Assembly (NCBI RefSeq): GCF_001667315.1
Contig: NZ_LZHT01000009.1
Span: 62,001-126,000 of the forward strand
Length of the DNA: 64,000 nt
Source: Mycobacterium sp. 852002-10029_SCH5224772
GTDB taxonomy: Bacteria; Actinomycetota; Actinomycetes; Mycobacteriales; Mycobacteriaceae
Direction of reading: 5' to 3'
The position numbers and the translations under genes were made by a program. Numbering within the stretch: the stretch's first letter is position 1; every line of letters begins with the position of its first letter. The notes beneath the pieces were generated by a model, which was given only the letters and a program-made list of their open reading frames with translations, was not told the DNA's origin and did not search any database. Shown here piece by piece: positions 24,878-33,781 of this stretch.

Positions 24878-25654
24878 ATGCCGAGCACGCTGGAGCTCGA
24901 CCGGCCCTGCGACGGGGTCGCCGTGCTACGCCTGAATCGCCCGCAGCGGCTCAACGCCATCAACGAGGCGATGCAGACCGAACTGCGCCAACTGCTGGGT
25001 GATTTGGCCAGCGATACCGCGGTGCGCGCCGTCGTGCTGACCGGTGCCGGGCGCGGGTTCTGTGCGGGCATCGACGTGCGCGACTTCGGGCCGTCGATGC
25101 TGGAGGCCAGCGCGCCGGCGCTGGACCGGATGCGCTTCCAGGAAAGGATGGCGGCCCTCGCCGAGGCGGTGCGCGCCTTGCCGCAGCCGGTCATCGCCGC
25201 CGTCAACGGGCCCTGCGTCGGCGCGGGGCTCGCGCTGTGCCTGGCCGCGGATATCCGAATCTGCTCGGCCGCCGCATCTTTCGGCAACGCCGCCATCCTG
25301 CTTGGGCTCTCGGGCGCCGAGATGGGCATGAGCTATCACCTGCCGCGCATCGTCGGCACCAGCGTGGCCGCCGACTGGATGCTCACCGGCCGCACCGTGT
25401 CGGCCGCCGAAGCCGACCGGCGCGGGCTGGTCAGCGAGGTCGTCGAACCGGATCGGCTGGCCGACCGCGCGGTGGAATTGGCCTCGCTGATCGCAAGCCA
25501 CGCCCCGCTCGGCGCGCAGTTGACCAAGCGCGCCCTGCAGATCAACACCGACGCCGCGAGCCTCGAATCGGCGCTGGAACTGGAAAACCGCAATCAGGTG
25601 ATTTCGCACGCAACCGACGAGGCGGCCGAACGGCGCGAGAAGTGGTCCCGGTGA
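24878..25654 (+). CDS. enoyl-CoA hydratase/isomerase family protein
   Basis: 258 residues, a crotonase. [12 protein letters not shown] binds Co[19 protein letters not shown] is the oxyanion segment, and [20 protein letters not shown] with [14 protein letters not shown] the catalytic region. The usual hydratase Glu at the second position is not placed with certainty, so isomerase or hydrolase activity is possible. ATG 24878; a GTG at 24872 that overlaps the thiolase stop is an alternative. Its TGA overlaps the next gene's GTG. Confidence 0.88.
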   Translation: MPSTLELDRPCDGVAVLRLNRPQRLNAINEAMQTELRQLLGDLASDTAVRAVVLTGAGRGFCAGIDVRDFGPSMLEASAPALDRMRFQERMAALAEAVRALPQPVIAAVNGPCVGAGLALCLAADIRICSAAASFGNAAILLGLSGAEMGMSYHLPRIVGTSVAADWMLTGRTVSAAEADRRGLVSEVVEPDRLADRAVELASLIASHAPLGAQLTKRALQINTDAASLESALELENRNQVISHATDEAAERREKWSR

Positions 25655-26793
25655 GCGGCCCGCTGAGCGGTGTCCGCATCGTCATGATGGGCGGGCTAGG
25701 GCCGGCACCGTTTTGCGGAATGCTGCTGGGCGACTTGGGCGCCGACGTCATCCGCATCGACACCCCGGCCGGCGTCGACGGCCCGCTGCCGATCGACTAC
25801 ACGGTCCGGCGCAGCCAGCGGTCACTCGCCGCCGACCTGAAGGATCCCCGCGGCCGCGATCTGGTGCACCGTCTGGCCGCCGACGCCGACGCGTTCGTCG
25901 AGGTGTACCGACCCGGGGTGGCCGAACGCCTGGGTATCGGGCCGGACGCGCTGCGCGACCGCAATCCTCGCCTGGTCTATGCCCGCATGACCGGGTACGG
26001 GCAGGACGGCCCGCTGGCCGGTCACGCCGGCCACGACATCAACTACCTGGCGCTCACGGGCGCCCTGCACGCCATCGGCACCGCCGAATCACCGGTTCCA
26101 CCGCTGAATCTGATCGGCGACTATGGCGGCGGCGGAATGCTTTTGGCGGTCGGTCTGCTCAGCGCGATCCTCGAGGCCCGCGAGTCCGGTGTGGGCCAGG
26201 TGCTCGACGTCGCGATGGTCGACGGCGTGGCGGCGCTGCTGGCGCCCTACTTCGGCATGGTGCCCGCCGGCACCTGGCGGGATGAACGCGAAAACAATCT
26301 GCTCGACGGCGGCGCGCACTTCTACGGCGTATACGCCACGGCGGACGGCGGCCACATCGCCGTCGGCGCCATGGAACCGAAGTTCTACGCCGAACTCTGC
26401 GATCACCTCGGCGTCACCGTGCCCCACGACGATGACGCGCCGGCCGCCTGGGCCGCGCACCGAGCCACACTGGCCGCCCGTTTCGCCGAGAAACCCCGCG
26501 ACGAGTGGGAACAGATGCTGGGCACACCGGAAAGCTGTGCGACACCGGTGCTTTCGCTCACCGAGGCGCCGCGTCATCCGCACCATGTCGCGCGGCAGAC
26601 CTTTGTCGAACTCGACGGCATCACCCAGGCCGCACCGGTGCCGCGCTTCTCCCGAACTCGTCCGGCCACGCCCGAATCGCCGTCGCTGCCGGGCGATCAC
26701 ACGCGGGCGTTGCTCGACGAACTTGGATTGGACGCCACAACGATCGCCGAACTCGCCGACGCCGGCGTGGTGGCGCAGAGCAAGAGGGGATAG
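25651..26793 (+). CDS. alpha-methylacyl-CoA racemase (CaiB/BaiF family)
   Basis: 380 residues. LSGVRIVMMGGLGPAPFCGM opens the family III fold; ARMTGYGQDGPLAGHAGHDINYLALTG in pieces holds the His and NLIGDYGGGGMLL the Asp that correspond to the racemase catalytic pair, favouring racemase over CoA transferase. AMACR epimerises 2-methyl-branched acyl-CoA so that beta-oxidation can continue, which suits branched lipids or sterol side chains. GTG 25651 overlaps the hydratase stop (GTGA). Confidence 0.88.
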   Translation: MSGPLSGVRIVMMGGLGPAPFCGMLLGDLGADVIRIDTPAGVDGPLPIDYTVRRSQRSLAADLKDPRGRDLVHRLAADADAFVEVYRPGVAERLGIGPDALRDRNPRLVYARMTGYGQDGPLAGHAGHDINYLALTGALHAIGTAESPVPPLNLIGDYGGGGMLLAVGLLSAILEARESGVGQVLDVAMVDGVAALLAPYFGMVPAGTWRDERENNLLDGGAHFYGVYATADGGHIAVGAMEPKFYAELCDHLGVTVPHDDDAPAAWAAHRATLAARFAEKPRDEWEQMLGTPESCATPVLSLTEAPRHPHHVARQTFVELDGITQAAPVPRFSRTRPATPESPSLPGDHTRALLDELGLDATTIAELADAGVVAQSKRG

Positions 26794-26796
26794 CAG

Positions 26797-28092
26797 ATGT
26801 CGTGGGACTTCTCCACCGACCCGGAATGGGCGCAACAACTGGACTGGGTCGAAGACTTCGTCCGCGAAGAGTGCGAGCCGATCGACCTGATCGTCAAGGA
26901 ATCCCACGACCTCAATGACCCGGTGCGACAGGCGCTGATCCCGCCACTGCAACAGATCGTGAAAAAGCGCGGACTATGGGCCACTCACCTCGGCCCGCAC
27001 CTGGGCGGCCCGGGTTACGGGCAGGTGAAACTCGCACTGCTCAACGAGATCCTGGGCCGCTCGGAGTGCGCGCCGATCGTCTTCGGCTCCCAGGCTCCCG
27101 ACTCCGGCAACAGCGAAATCCTGGCGCACTACGGCACTCCCGAGCTCAAGGCACGCTACCTCGAGCCCCTGTTGGACAACCGCATCATTTCGTGTTTCTC
27201 GATGACCGAGCCGCAGGGCGGAGCCGACCCGAAGGTCTTTCGTACCGCCGCGGTGCAAGACGGTGATCACTGGGTGATCAACGGCGAGAAGTGGTTTTCG
27301 TCGTTTGCCTCCATGGCGTCGTTCATCATCGTGATGGCGATAACCGATCCCGACGCGCCGCCGTATGAGCGCTACTCGATGTTCGTCGTTCCCGGCGATA
27401 CCCCCGGTATCAACGTGCTGCGCGACGTGGGGCTGGGCTATCAGCCGACCGGGGGCGGGCGCGAGGGCTATGTCCGCTACGAAAACGTCCGGGTGCCAGC
27501 CGATCACATGTTGGGCCCGCGCGGTGGCGCCTTCGTGGTCGCGCAGACCCGCCTGGGCGGCGGGCGCATCCACCATGCGATGCGCACCGTCGGCCTGGTC
27601 CGCCGGATCTTCGACATGATCTGCGAGCGGGCGGTGTCGCGCTACACCCAGGGCGAGGTGCTGGCCAACAAACAGCTCGTGCAGGAGATGGTCGCCGACT
27701 CGTGGATGGAGGTCGAGGCGTTTCGGCTGCTGACCCTGCAAACCGCTTGGAAGATCGACCAATTCAACGACTATCGCGCCGTCCGGGCCGATATCTCGGC
27801 GGTGAAGGCGATGATGCAGAAGGTGCTGCACGACGTGTCCTCGCGGGCCCTGCAGCTGCACGGGTCGCTGGGCACCACCCACGAGATGCCCTTCGTGCAG
27901 TACCTGGTGGAGTCGTTCGTGCTGGGGCTGGCCGACGGTCCGACCGAGGTGCACAAGGTGACGCTGGCCCGGCTGTTGCTGAAGGACCGCGAGCCCGCGC
28001 CCGACCTGTTTCCCTCCGGGCATTTGCTGCGGTTGCGCGCGGCGGCGGAGGCGAAGTTCGCTGACAAGCTGGCGGGTATCCCGCGCGGCTAG
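26797..28092 (+). CDS. acyl-CoA dehydrogenase
   Basis: 431 residues. SCFSMTEPQGGADPKVFRTA is the FAD-proximal strand, WVINGEKWFSSFA follows, and ALQLHGSLGTTHEMPFVQYL near the C-terminus is typical of the ACAD10/11-like and long-chain group. It carries out the first oxidation of the pathway whose other steps are encoded just upstream. Three bases separate it from the racemase stop. It meets the porin gene tail to tail with a 4-bp overlap. Confidence 0.9.
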   Translation: MSWDFSTDPEWAQQLDWVEDFVREECEPIDLIVKESHDLNDPVRQALIPPLQQIVKKRGLWATHLGPHLGGPGYGQVKLALLNEILGRSECAPIVFGSQAPDSGNSEILAHYGTPELKARYLEPLLDNRIISCFSMTEPQGGADPKVFRTAAVQDGDHWVINGEKWFSSFASMASFIIVMAITDPDAPPYERYSMFVVPGDTPGINVLRDVGLGYQPTGGGREGYVRYENVRVPADHMLGPRGGAFVVAQTRLGGGRIHHAMRTVGLVRRIFDMICERAVSRYTQGEVLANKQLVQEMVADSWMEVEAFRLLTLQTAWKIDQFNDYRAVRADISAVKAMMQKVLHDVSSRALQLHGSLGTTHEMPFVQYLVESFVLGLADGPTEVHKVTLARLLLKDREPAPDLFPSGHLLRLRAAAEAKFADKLAGIPRG

Positions 28093-28793
28093 ACCGATTT
28101 CGTGACGCCGACGTAGGACAGCACCACGTCGGACAGGTCGGTCACTCGGGTCAGCACCGCATAGGAGCGGATGAACGACTGGCCCACGCATCCGTCGATC
28201 TTGACGTGGAAGTTGCTGATCATCACCCAGGGATTGGCGCCCTTGAACTGCTTCTTGATCACCGGCACCACGATCACCAGACCGGGCTTGAGTCCCACGC
28301 TCATCACGCCGTTGATGGGCGTCGAGACGAACGGCAGCAGCGGCGGCAGCGTACCGGTGGCGTCGAACGTGGGGCTGACGCCGGGGATGATGCCGGCACC
28401 GCCCTCCATGATCACGCCGTTGGACGTACTCATATCGATTCCGCAGCCGATCTGGTAGCCCACTTCCAGGACCCCGTGGGGCTCTTCCGATCCTCGGAGT
28501 GAGCCGACGAAGATGCCGCTGGACATGTATTCGCGTGACGAGATCGCGGTGGTCAACGCTGCCACCGGAACTTGCGCCTCGTCCTTGGCGCCCAGTCCCA
28601 GAGTCCAGCCGTCGGGGGTGTTGAGGATCGAGGGCGGATTCGAGGGCACCGTCCCTGTGGCCGGTGGCGCCGCATCGGGAGGGGCTGTGCCCAACTGGGG
28701 CTCGGAACCCGCCGAGGGAGCCATGATCACCGACGTGGCGAGGCAAACGACGATGGCCACGGCACGACGAACGACGACGGCAACCGGCCTCAC
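28089..28793 (-). CDS. MspA-family porin
   Basis: 234 residues from GTG 28793. A signal peptide (RPVAVVVRRAVAIVVCLATS) is followed by a Pro-rich linker, then the MspA core: DGWTLGLGAKDE, ALTTAISSREYMSSGIFVG, LEVGYQIGCGIDMSTSNGV and WVMISNFHVKIDGCVGQSFI. Members form outer-membrane octameric pores in mycobacteria. Two Cys (GCGID and DGCVG) could make a disulfide absent from MspA itself. -10 TACCGT lies seven bases upstream, so translation is probably leaderless. Located next to a lipid-degradation operon, it could be an uptake channel, an inference. Confidence 0.8.
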   Translation of the reverse strand: MRPVAVVVRRAVAIVVCLATSVIMAPSAGSEPQLGTAPPDAAPPATGTVPSNPPSILNTPDGWTLGLGAKDEAQVPVAALTTAISSREYMSSGIFVGSLRGSEEPHGVLEVGYQIGCGIDMSTSNGVIMEGGAGIIPGVSPTFDATGTLPPLLPFVSTPINGVMSVGLKPGLVIVVPVIKKQFKGANPWVMISNFHVKIDGCVGQSFIRSYAVLTRVTDLSDVVLSYVGVTKSV

Positions 28794-28942
28794 GAACGAA
28801 ACGGTAAGCAGGGTCCGGTTAGACGCGCGAAATTTGCTGGCCGGCAAACCGAACTTGTTGCTCGTTCGTGACTGTTATGCGATGTAGACTCGGCATCAGT
28901 GTTTCGACAATCTCCAGTATTCGGTTACGGGAGAGGGTGACG

Positions 28943-29194
28943 ATGATATTTCGCCGGTGTGCTCGCCTATTGGTCGCGGGTTCGATGATGTTCGCGGCTT
29001 TGACCGGCGGCGCTGGCGTAGCGCTCGCGTCTCCCGACGCCGGCCAGCAGCCAGACATGCCGGGGATCGACGAATGGCTGGTCCAATTTCCGGCCACGTT
29101 GACCAATCCGATCGACGATGACGAAAACGAGCTGTCGACCAGCGGCGGCGGCGTCGGGATGGTTTGCGAAAACCTCGGGGCCCACTGCGGCTGA
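28943..29194 (+). CDS. small secreted protein
   Basis: 83 residues with a clear Sec signal (RRCARLLVAGSMMFAALTGG, cleavage after ALA near residue 29). The mature 54 residues are acidic (PIDDDENEL) and end CENLGAHCG with two Cys that may pair. ATG 28943 is preceded by GGGAGAGG. Divergent from the porin; family unknown to me. Secreted, possibly envelope-associated. Confidence 0.7.
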   Translation: MIFRRCARLLVAGSMMFAALTGGAGVALASPDAGQQPDMPGIDEWLVQFPATLTNPIDDDENELSTSGGGVGMVCENLGAHCG

Positions 29195-29206
29195 CCCGCT
29201 ATCCCC

Positions 29207-30172
29207 TCAGTCCAGCATCGACCGGCAGCGCGCCAGCAACCCCGGCAGAGTGGCTGCCATGGCTTCCAATTCGACTCGCGGCGAACGCCTTCGGCGATTG
29301 TGCTTGACGATCAGCGACCACGTCGCCACCGATTTGAAGCACGCCAATGCGGTGAACCAGGCCAAATCGGTGACCTCGCAACCCAACTCGCGCTGGTAAA
29401 GCGCGGCAAGCTCGGCGGTCGGCGGCGCCATCGCCTCCGACCCCGGAACCCTGCGGTAGGTGTCCGGGTCGCAGTTGATCAGGAACCAGCCCACATCGAT
29501 ACGCGGATCGCCGATCGACCAGATCTCCCAATCGATGACCGCGTTGACCCGCGACCCGGCGGCGAGCAGGTTGCCCAGCCGGAAGTCACCGTGCACCACG
29601 CGCGGCGCCATCGCGTTGGGTGCGCAATCCAATAGCGCGTCGCGGACCTTCGCCCAGCCGGGCGCCAGCGCCGGGTCGACCGTGCGCAGCGTGTCGGACC
29701 AGCGGTGAACTTCGGCGACCGGATCGACAACCGGTTCATCGCCCAGCCCGAGGGCGGTTGGCGAAAGGCGGTGCAGTGCGGCCATGGCCCGGCACGCGTT
29801 TCGGTACCGATCAGTCACGCCCTCAAAAGGCACGCACCCGTCGAATAACGGTTCGACACAGTCGCCGTCGACCTGGGACATGACGTACAGCGGGGGTGTG
29901 TCCGGCGGATCTCCGGGGTCCTCCCGCAGCACGCCCGGGACCGGAACATCGCTCGCGGCAAGCGCTTTGAGGATGCGGGCCTGGCGCAGCACGTCGCGAT
30001 GTGCGACCGGTTCGACGCCCGGTGGAGCGACCTTGATCACCACGCGCCGGCCATCCAGGACACCCGCGAAGGTCAGGCTGGAGGCGCCCCCGGCCAGTGG
30101 AGCGACGTCGGTGACGCCCGCGCCGGCGAGGCGGGCGCGCAGCTCGCTCAGGTCGAGCTCGGCTCTGCTCAT
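29207..30172 (-). CDS. aminoglycoside phosphotransferase-like kinase (APH/ACAD10-type)
   Basis: 321 residues. GGASSLTFAGVLDGRRVVIK is the Gly-rich loop and Lys, RVVHGDFRLGNLL is the Brenner catalytic loop with Asp, and VIDWEIWSIGDPRIDVGW the metal-binding segment. This group is often fused or adjacent to acyl-CoA dehydrogenases and is thought to phosphorylate hydroxyacyl substrates; the ACAD and SDR neighbours agree with that. It starts four bases after the SDR stop on the minus strand, so the two are co-transcribed. Confidence 0.85.
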   Translation of the reverse strand: MSRAELDLSELRARLAGAGVTDVAPLAGGASSLTFAGVLDGRRVVIKVAPPGVEPVAHRDVLRQARILKALAASDVPVPGVLREDPGDPPDTPPLYVMSQVDGDCVEPLFDGCVPFEGVTDRYRNACRAMAALHRLSPTALGLGDEPVVDPVAEVHRWSDTLRTVDPALAPGWAKVRDALLDCAPNAMAPRVVHGDFRLGNLLAAGSRVNAVIDWEIWSIGDPRIDVGWFLINCDPDTYRRVPGSEAMAPPTAELAALYQRELGCEVTDLAWFTALACFKSVATWSLIVKHNRRRRSPRVELEAMAATLPGLLARCRSMLD

Positions 30173-30176
30173 CCAG

Positions 30177-30974
30177 TCAGCGGGCCGGTTCTGTCCAGCC
30201 CACTTCGGCGAGGAAGGGTTGGGTGTGTGCGATGCGCCCGGTCAGGGTCTTGGGATCACCCGTGCACAACCGCAGCGCGGTTTCGGTGATCAGCGCGATG
30301 TCTTCGGTGTCGGTCTTGGCCAGGTCGAGGGTGCCGGCGCCGGGGGTGGCCACGGGGTTGGACGGGGCGGCGGCGTTCACCGCGATCCCGTCGTCGTACA
30401 GTTCGGCCGCAAGGCTTTTCGTCAACCGATTCAGCGCGGCCTTGGCCGTCCCGTAGATGCCGAAGCCCGCGGTCCGGTCGAACTCGGCGAACGGCGGCCC
30501 GGGCGGCAGGTCGCCGCCCACCGAGGTGAGGTTCAGGATCCAGCCGCGCCCGCGCTCGCGCATCGCGGGGATGGCCAACTGGCACAGGTGCAGTGGGCCG
30601 AGGACGTGCATCTCCAGCATCAGCCGGGCGCGCCGCTCGGGAAACTCGTCCAGGGGCCGCAGGAAGGTCACGGCGGCGTTGTTCACCAGGATGTCCGGTG
30701 CGCCGACGGCGCCGGTCACCTCGGCGAAAAGCCGTTCCCGGTCTTCGGATTGGGACAGATCCGCTTGGACCGCAATGGCTTTCCCGCCGGCAGCCACGAT
30801 CTCGTCGCGGGTCTGGCTCAGCGAGCCCTGGTATTTGGGATCCGGGTCCATCGTGCGGGCGGTCAGCGCCACGGTGGCTCCGCGGTCGGCGAGCCGCGCG
30901 GCGATCGCCTTGCCCAGGCCGCGGCTGCTCCCGGTGACGAGAGCCACCATCCCGTCGCACCGTCCAGCGCTCAT
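30177..30974 (-). CDS. SDR family oxidoreductase
   Basis: 265 residues. VTGSSRGLGKAIAARLADRG, LTARTMD (NADP-type), NNAAVTFLRP, LNLTSVGGD with Ser, YGTAKAALNRLTKSLA with Tyr and Lys. ATG 30974 with GGAGGAGG upstream. First gene of a pair with the APH-type kinase; substrate unknown, possibly a hydroxy- or keto-acyl compound handled with the kinase. Confidence 0.86.
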   Translation of the reverse strand: MSAGRCDGMVALVTGSSRGLGKAIAARLADRGATVALTARTMDPDPKYQGSLSQTRDEIVAAGGKAIAVQADLSQSEDRERLFAEVTGAVGAPDILVNNAAVTFLRPLDEFPERRARLMLEMHVLGPLHLCQLAIPAMRERGRGWILNLTSVGGDLPPGPPFAEFDRTAGFGIYGTAKAALNRLTKSLAAELYDDGIAVNAAAPSNPVATPGAGTLDLAKTDTEDIALITETALRLCTGDPKTLTGRIAHTQPFLAEVGWTEPAR

Positions 30975-31035
30975 CGTCGACCTCCTCCGGAGCCGCCCGC
31001 TGTCGGAAACGGCTTCTCCGCATCAGAGAATGCCA

Positions 31036-31476
31036 TTATCGCCGGTCGAGGGGAAGCCTCCGCCCGCGCAGCGCGTCGATCGAGTAGCTGCCCCCGCCCG
31101 TGAAGACCAGCAGGAAGAACGCGAAGCAGAACAGGATCGACAGCGATCCGCCGTTGCCTGCAGGCGGGTCGGCGACCGGCCACAGTGCCTGAGGTTGGTG
31201 CATCCAGAAGTAGGCGACCGCCATCTGTCCCGAGGCGATGAACGCGGCGGTGCGGGTGAACAAGCCGCCGGCCACGAGCAGGCCCGCAACGATCTCGATC
31301 AATCCGGCATACCAGCCCGGCCAGGATCCGAACTCGACGATCACGGGCGAGCGGACGGGCCAACCGAAGACGCTCCTGGACCCGTACGCGGCAAAGAGCA
31401 CACCGTAGACGAGGCGAAACACGCTCAGCACCACCGGAGCGTGACGGGCCAGTCGGCGGTCGAGACCGTTCGTCAC
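31036..31476 (-). CDS. DoxX-family membrane protein
   Basis: 146 residues with four hydrophobic helices (VVLSVFRLVYGVLFAAYG, WYAGLIEIVAGLLVAGG, AAFIASGQMAVAYFWMH, LSILFCFAFFLLVFTGGG). The first helix and FRLVYG fit DoxX/SURF4. DoxX proteins are membrane components with oxidoreductase or redox-homeostasis links. GTG 31476 overlaps the stop of the upstream hydrolase (GTGA), and TAACGT seven bases upstream could also give a leaderless message. Confidence 0.8.
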   Translation of the reverse strand: MTNGLDRRLARHAPVVLSVFRLVYGVLFAAYGSRSVFGWPVRSPVIVEFGSWPGWYAGLIEIVAGLLVAGGLFTRTAAFIASGQMAVAYFWMHQPQALWPVADPPAGNGGSLSILFCFAFFLLVFTGGGSYSIDALRGRRLPLDRR

Positions 31477-32393
31477 GAGCGACACGTTACGGTCGCGGTC
31501 CAGTCGAACAGCCGCCGCCACAGCCGGTGCCGGCTGGTGGCCATGTTGTGGCAGTGCGCGCTGTCGGCCAACACCACGGTGGTGATGTCGGGGCTACTGC
31601 GGTACAGGGCCGCCTCGGAGCGGGGATCGGGTGAGACGTCGACGACGCCGAAACCGACGAGCACCGGGACGTCGATCCGCGCCGCGTATTCCGCCACGAT
31701 GCCCGGGATCATCGCCGTGCCGAACACCCGCGGCACGACCGACTTGGCGGTGACGGAGTCGGCCGCGACGACATCGGCGGGAACGTCGGGGAGGTGAAAC
31801 CAACTCTGTAGATGCTCGCGTGGCCCCTCGAAATACGGCTGCGGAAGCGCGGCGAGGATCTCCTGGGCGAGCTCGGCGCGGCCCTGCGGGGTCGCCGCGC
31901 GCGCGATCAACGCGGCATCCAAGTTCAGCGGCGCGACGTGCTGGTTGGTGCACCCGAGAATCGCCATGCCGGCGTAACTGTTGAACAGCGCTTGCTGAGT
32001 GATGGCGAGGTACCCGCCCAGCGAATGCGCCACGGCCACCGGCGGAGCGTGGATGCCGATGGTGCCGGGCAGCGTATCGACGGCGCGGGCCAGCGCGGCG
32101 GCGATGTCGGTGAAACCGAAATCGCGCGCCGGTTGGGAGCTTTCACCGGTGCCCAGGGGGTCGACCGTCACGACGGCGTAGCCGTTCTCGGTGGCGAAGT
32201 CGGCGAAGCTGTACCCGTCGTGGCCGGGGATGTTGAGATCCCAGTATTCGCGGCTGTAGGTGCCACCCGGCAGGCAGACGAGCACTGCCGCGGCGGCGCT
32301 CGTGCGCGCGGGGTAATAGGTCGCCGCCAGCGCTGCCCGCTCACCGATCGCGTCGGTGACGTCGAGGCTCAACGCGTGAGCGGGAAAGGCCAT
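31473..32393 (-). CDS. alpha/beta hydrolase
   Basis: 306 residues. VLVCLPGGTYSREYW is the oxyanion HG-like strand, VDPLGTGESS precedes the nucleophile elbow AVAHSLGGYLAI with Ser near residue 124, and ADSAHCHNMATS near the end carries the His. Probably an esterase or a C-C hydrolase; substrate unknown. ATG 32393 is preferred because AGGAG lies nine bases upstream. It is divergent from mmr. Confidence 0.85.
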   Translation of the reverse strand: MAFPAHALSLDVTDAIGERAALAATYYPARTSAAAAVLVCLPGGTYSREYWDLNIPGHDGYSFADFATENGYAVVTVDPLGTGESSQPARDFGFTDIAAALARAVDTLPGTIGIHAPPVAVAHSLGGYLAITQQALFNSYAGMAILGCTNQHVAPLNLDAALIARAATPQGRAELAQEILAALPQPYFEGPREHLQSWFHLPDVPADVVAADSVTAKSVVPRVFGTAMIPGIVAEYAARIDVPVLVGFGVVDVSPDPRSEAALYRSSPDITTVVLADSAHCHNMATSRHRLWRRLFDWTATVTCRS

Positions 32394-32479
32394 CGCACGC
32401 AACTCCTTTCCGAACGGTCGCCGGCACCGGGGTGATCAGTCTGTCAGGTTCGACTTACCGGCGGCTAGCGTTGTCGGGC

Positions 32480-32806
32480 ATGTTGACCTACCTGTACCTG
32501 CTCGGCGCGATCTTCGCGGAAGTGGTGGCGACCAGCCTGCTCAAAAGCACCGAGGGTTTCTCCCGGCTGTGGCCGACCGTGGTTTGCCTGATCGGATACG
32601 CCATCTCCTTCGCGCTGCTGGCGGTGTCGATTTCGCGCGGCATGCAGACCGACGTCGCCTACGCGTTGTGGTCGGCCATCGGCACAGCCCTCATCGTGTT
32701 GATCGCCGTGCTGTTCCTGGGTTCGTCGATATCGCTGACCAAGGTCGTCGGCGTCGGTCTGATCATCGCCGGTGTGGTCACGCTGAATGTGACTGGGGCC
32801 CACTGA
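32480..32806 (+). CDS. mmr: small multidrug resistance transporter Mmr (EmrE type)
   Basis: 108 residues, four transmembrane helices, matching M. tuberculosis Mmr (Rv3065). The essential Glu lies in YLLGAIFAEVVATSLLKSTEG, and MQTDVAYALWSAIGTALIVL and VGVGLIIAGVVTLNVTGAH follow. It exports quaternary cations by proton antiport as a dimer. ATG 32480. In M. tuberculosis a TetR gene follows and represses it; none is present here. Confidence 0.93.
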   Translation: MLTYLYLLGAIFAEVVATSLLKSTEGFSRLWPTVVCLIGYAISFALLAVSISRGMQTDVAYALWSAIGTALIVLIAVLFLGSSISLTKVVGVGLIIAGVVTLNVTGAH

Positions 32807-32850
32807 GGGCAACAGCCAGGATCGACCCAACGACTCGTAGCAGGAGAACT

Positions 32851-33507
32851 GTGACATTCCGACCGCTCGGCCTTGTCCTCGTCGCGTTGACCATGGCGCT
32901 GGCAATGCTGCTCGCTCCGCTCGCCTCGGCCGACACCTACACCGACGAGCTGGTCGCCAGGTTCAACGCCGAGACGCATGTGGTGACCGACCCCGGGGCA
33001 CGGCCGCCGCTGCGGAACGCCGACGAGCTCAATCAGCAGATCCTCGCCGGTCCGTGGACGTGGAGCCCCCAACCACCGATCTGGGTGGCGGCCGTGGCGC
33101 CGGGTAACAGCGGTGTGACCACGGCGGATGCCGTCCACGCCGCCATGGTGGGGCGCGATCCCCAATTCAGTGGGGTCATCGTCGTCATCGACTCTCACGG
33201 CTACCACGTGGGTGCCTACCAGGTCCCCAAGGTCATTGCGGACAGCGTCGACGAATTGATGAATCAGTCGGCCACCGCGCACGGACCCGACCCGTACGCG
33301 ACGACGAGTGCGTTCGTCACTAGGCTGGCCGGCGTCAACGTGGCCGCCAACGGACCGGTGACCACCTCTCCCGTCGCGCACGAGAAGCACGATGACTGGG
33401 CATGGCTGAAGGTGACGTCGGTCATCTTCGGCATCGCACTGGTGATGGCCGGGCTGCTTTGGTTCGCTGTGCGCCGAAATCGCAAGCACCGCAAGGCCCA
33501 TCGATAA
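32851..33507 (+). CDS. exported membrane-anchored protein, unknown function
   Basis: 218 residues. A Sec signal (LGLVLVALTMALAMLLAPLA) ends near ASA; the extracytoplasmic part (WVAAVAPGNSGVTTADAVHA, then FSGVIVVIDSHGYHVGAYQV) may be an alpha/beta fold; a C-terminal helix (VTSVIFGIALVMAGLLWFAV) is followed by a basic tail RRNRKHRKAHR. Layout recalls the TPM-type or DUF6676-type actinobacterial membrane proteins, uncertain. AGGAG precedes GTG 32851. It begins a run of envelope genes before mmpS. Confidence 0.7.
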   Translation: MTFRPLGLVLVALTMALAMLLAPLASADTYTDELVARFNAETHVVTDPGARPPLRNADELNQQILAGPWTWSPQPPIWVAAVAPGNSGVTTADAVHAAMVGRDPQFSGVIVVIDSHGYHVGAYQVPKVIADSVDELMNQSATAHGPDPYATTSAFVTRLAGVNVAANGPVTTSPVAHEKHDDWAWLKVTSVIFGIALVMAGLLWFAVRRNRKHRKAHR

Positions 33508-33521
33508 GCGAGGATTGCCGA

Positions 33522-33707
33522 ATGAGTACGGACAAGATCAATCGCGGCATCCTGCTCGCCATGGTGCTGATCGGAGCGATCGCCTACGGCTTGCTCTACA
33601 ACCACGCGTCGATCATCTTCAAGCTGCTCGTACCGCTCGCCCTGCTCTTCCTGCTGGGCCTGGTCATCCGCGACGTGATCAAGGACCGGGACTCCGGAAA
33701 GCACTGA
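33522..33707 (+). CDS. small two-helix membrane protein
   Basis: 61 residues with two hydrophobic segments (GILLAMVLIGAIAYGLLYN and IIFKLLVPLALLFLLGLVI) and a charged C-terminus KDRDSGKH. Fourteen bases after the previous gene, GAGG upstream of ATG 33522. Unknown function; probably co-transcribed with its neighbour. Confidence 0.65.
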   Translation: MSTDKINRGILLAMVLIGAIAYGLLYNHASIIFKLLVPLALLFLLGLVIRDVIKDRDSGKH

Positions 33708-33781
33708 CGCCACGCCGCACTGATTGAGGTAGCGTTCTCCACGAGTTTTCGCTCGTCCGACAGCGGAGCAAGGACTGAAGA

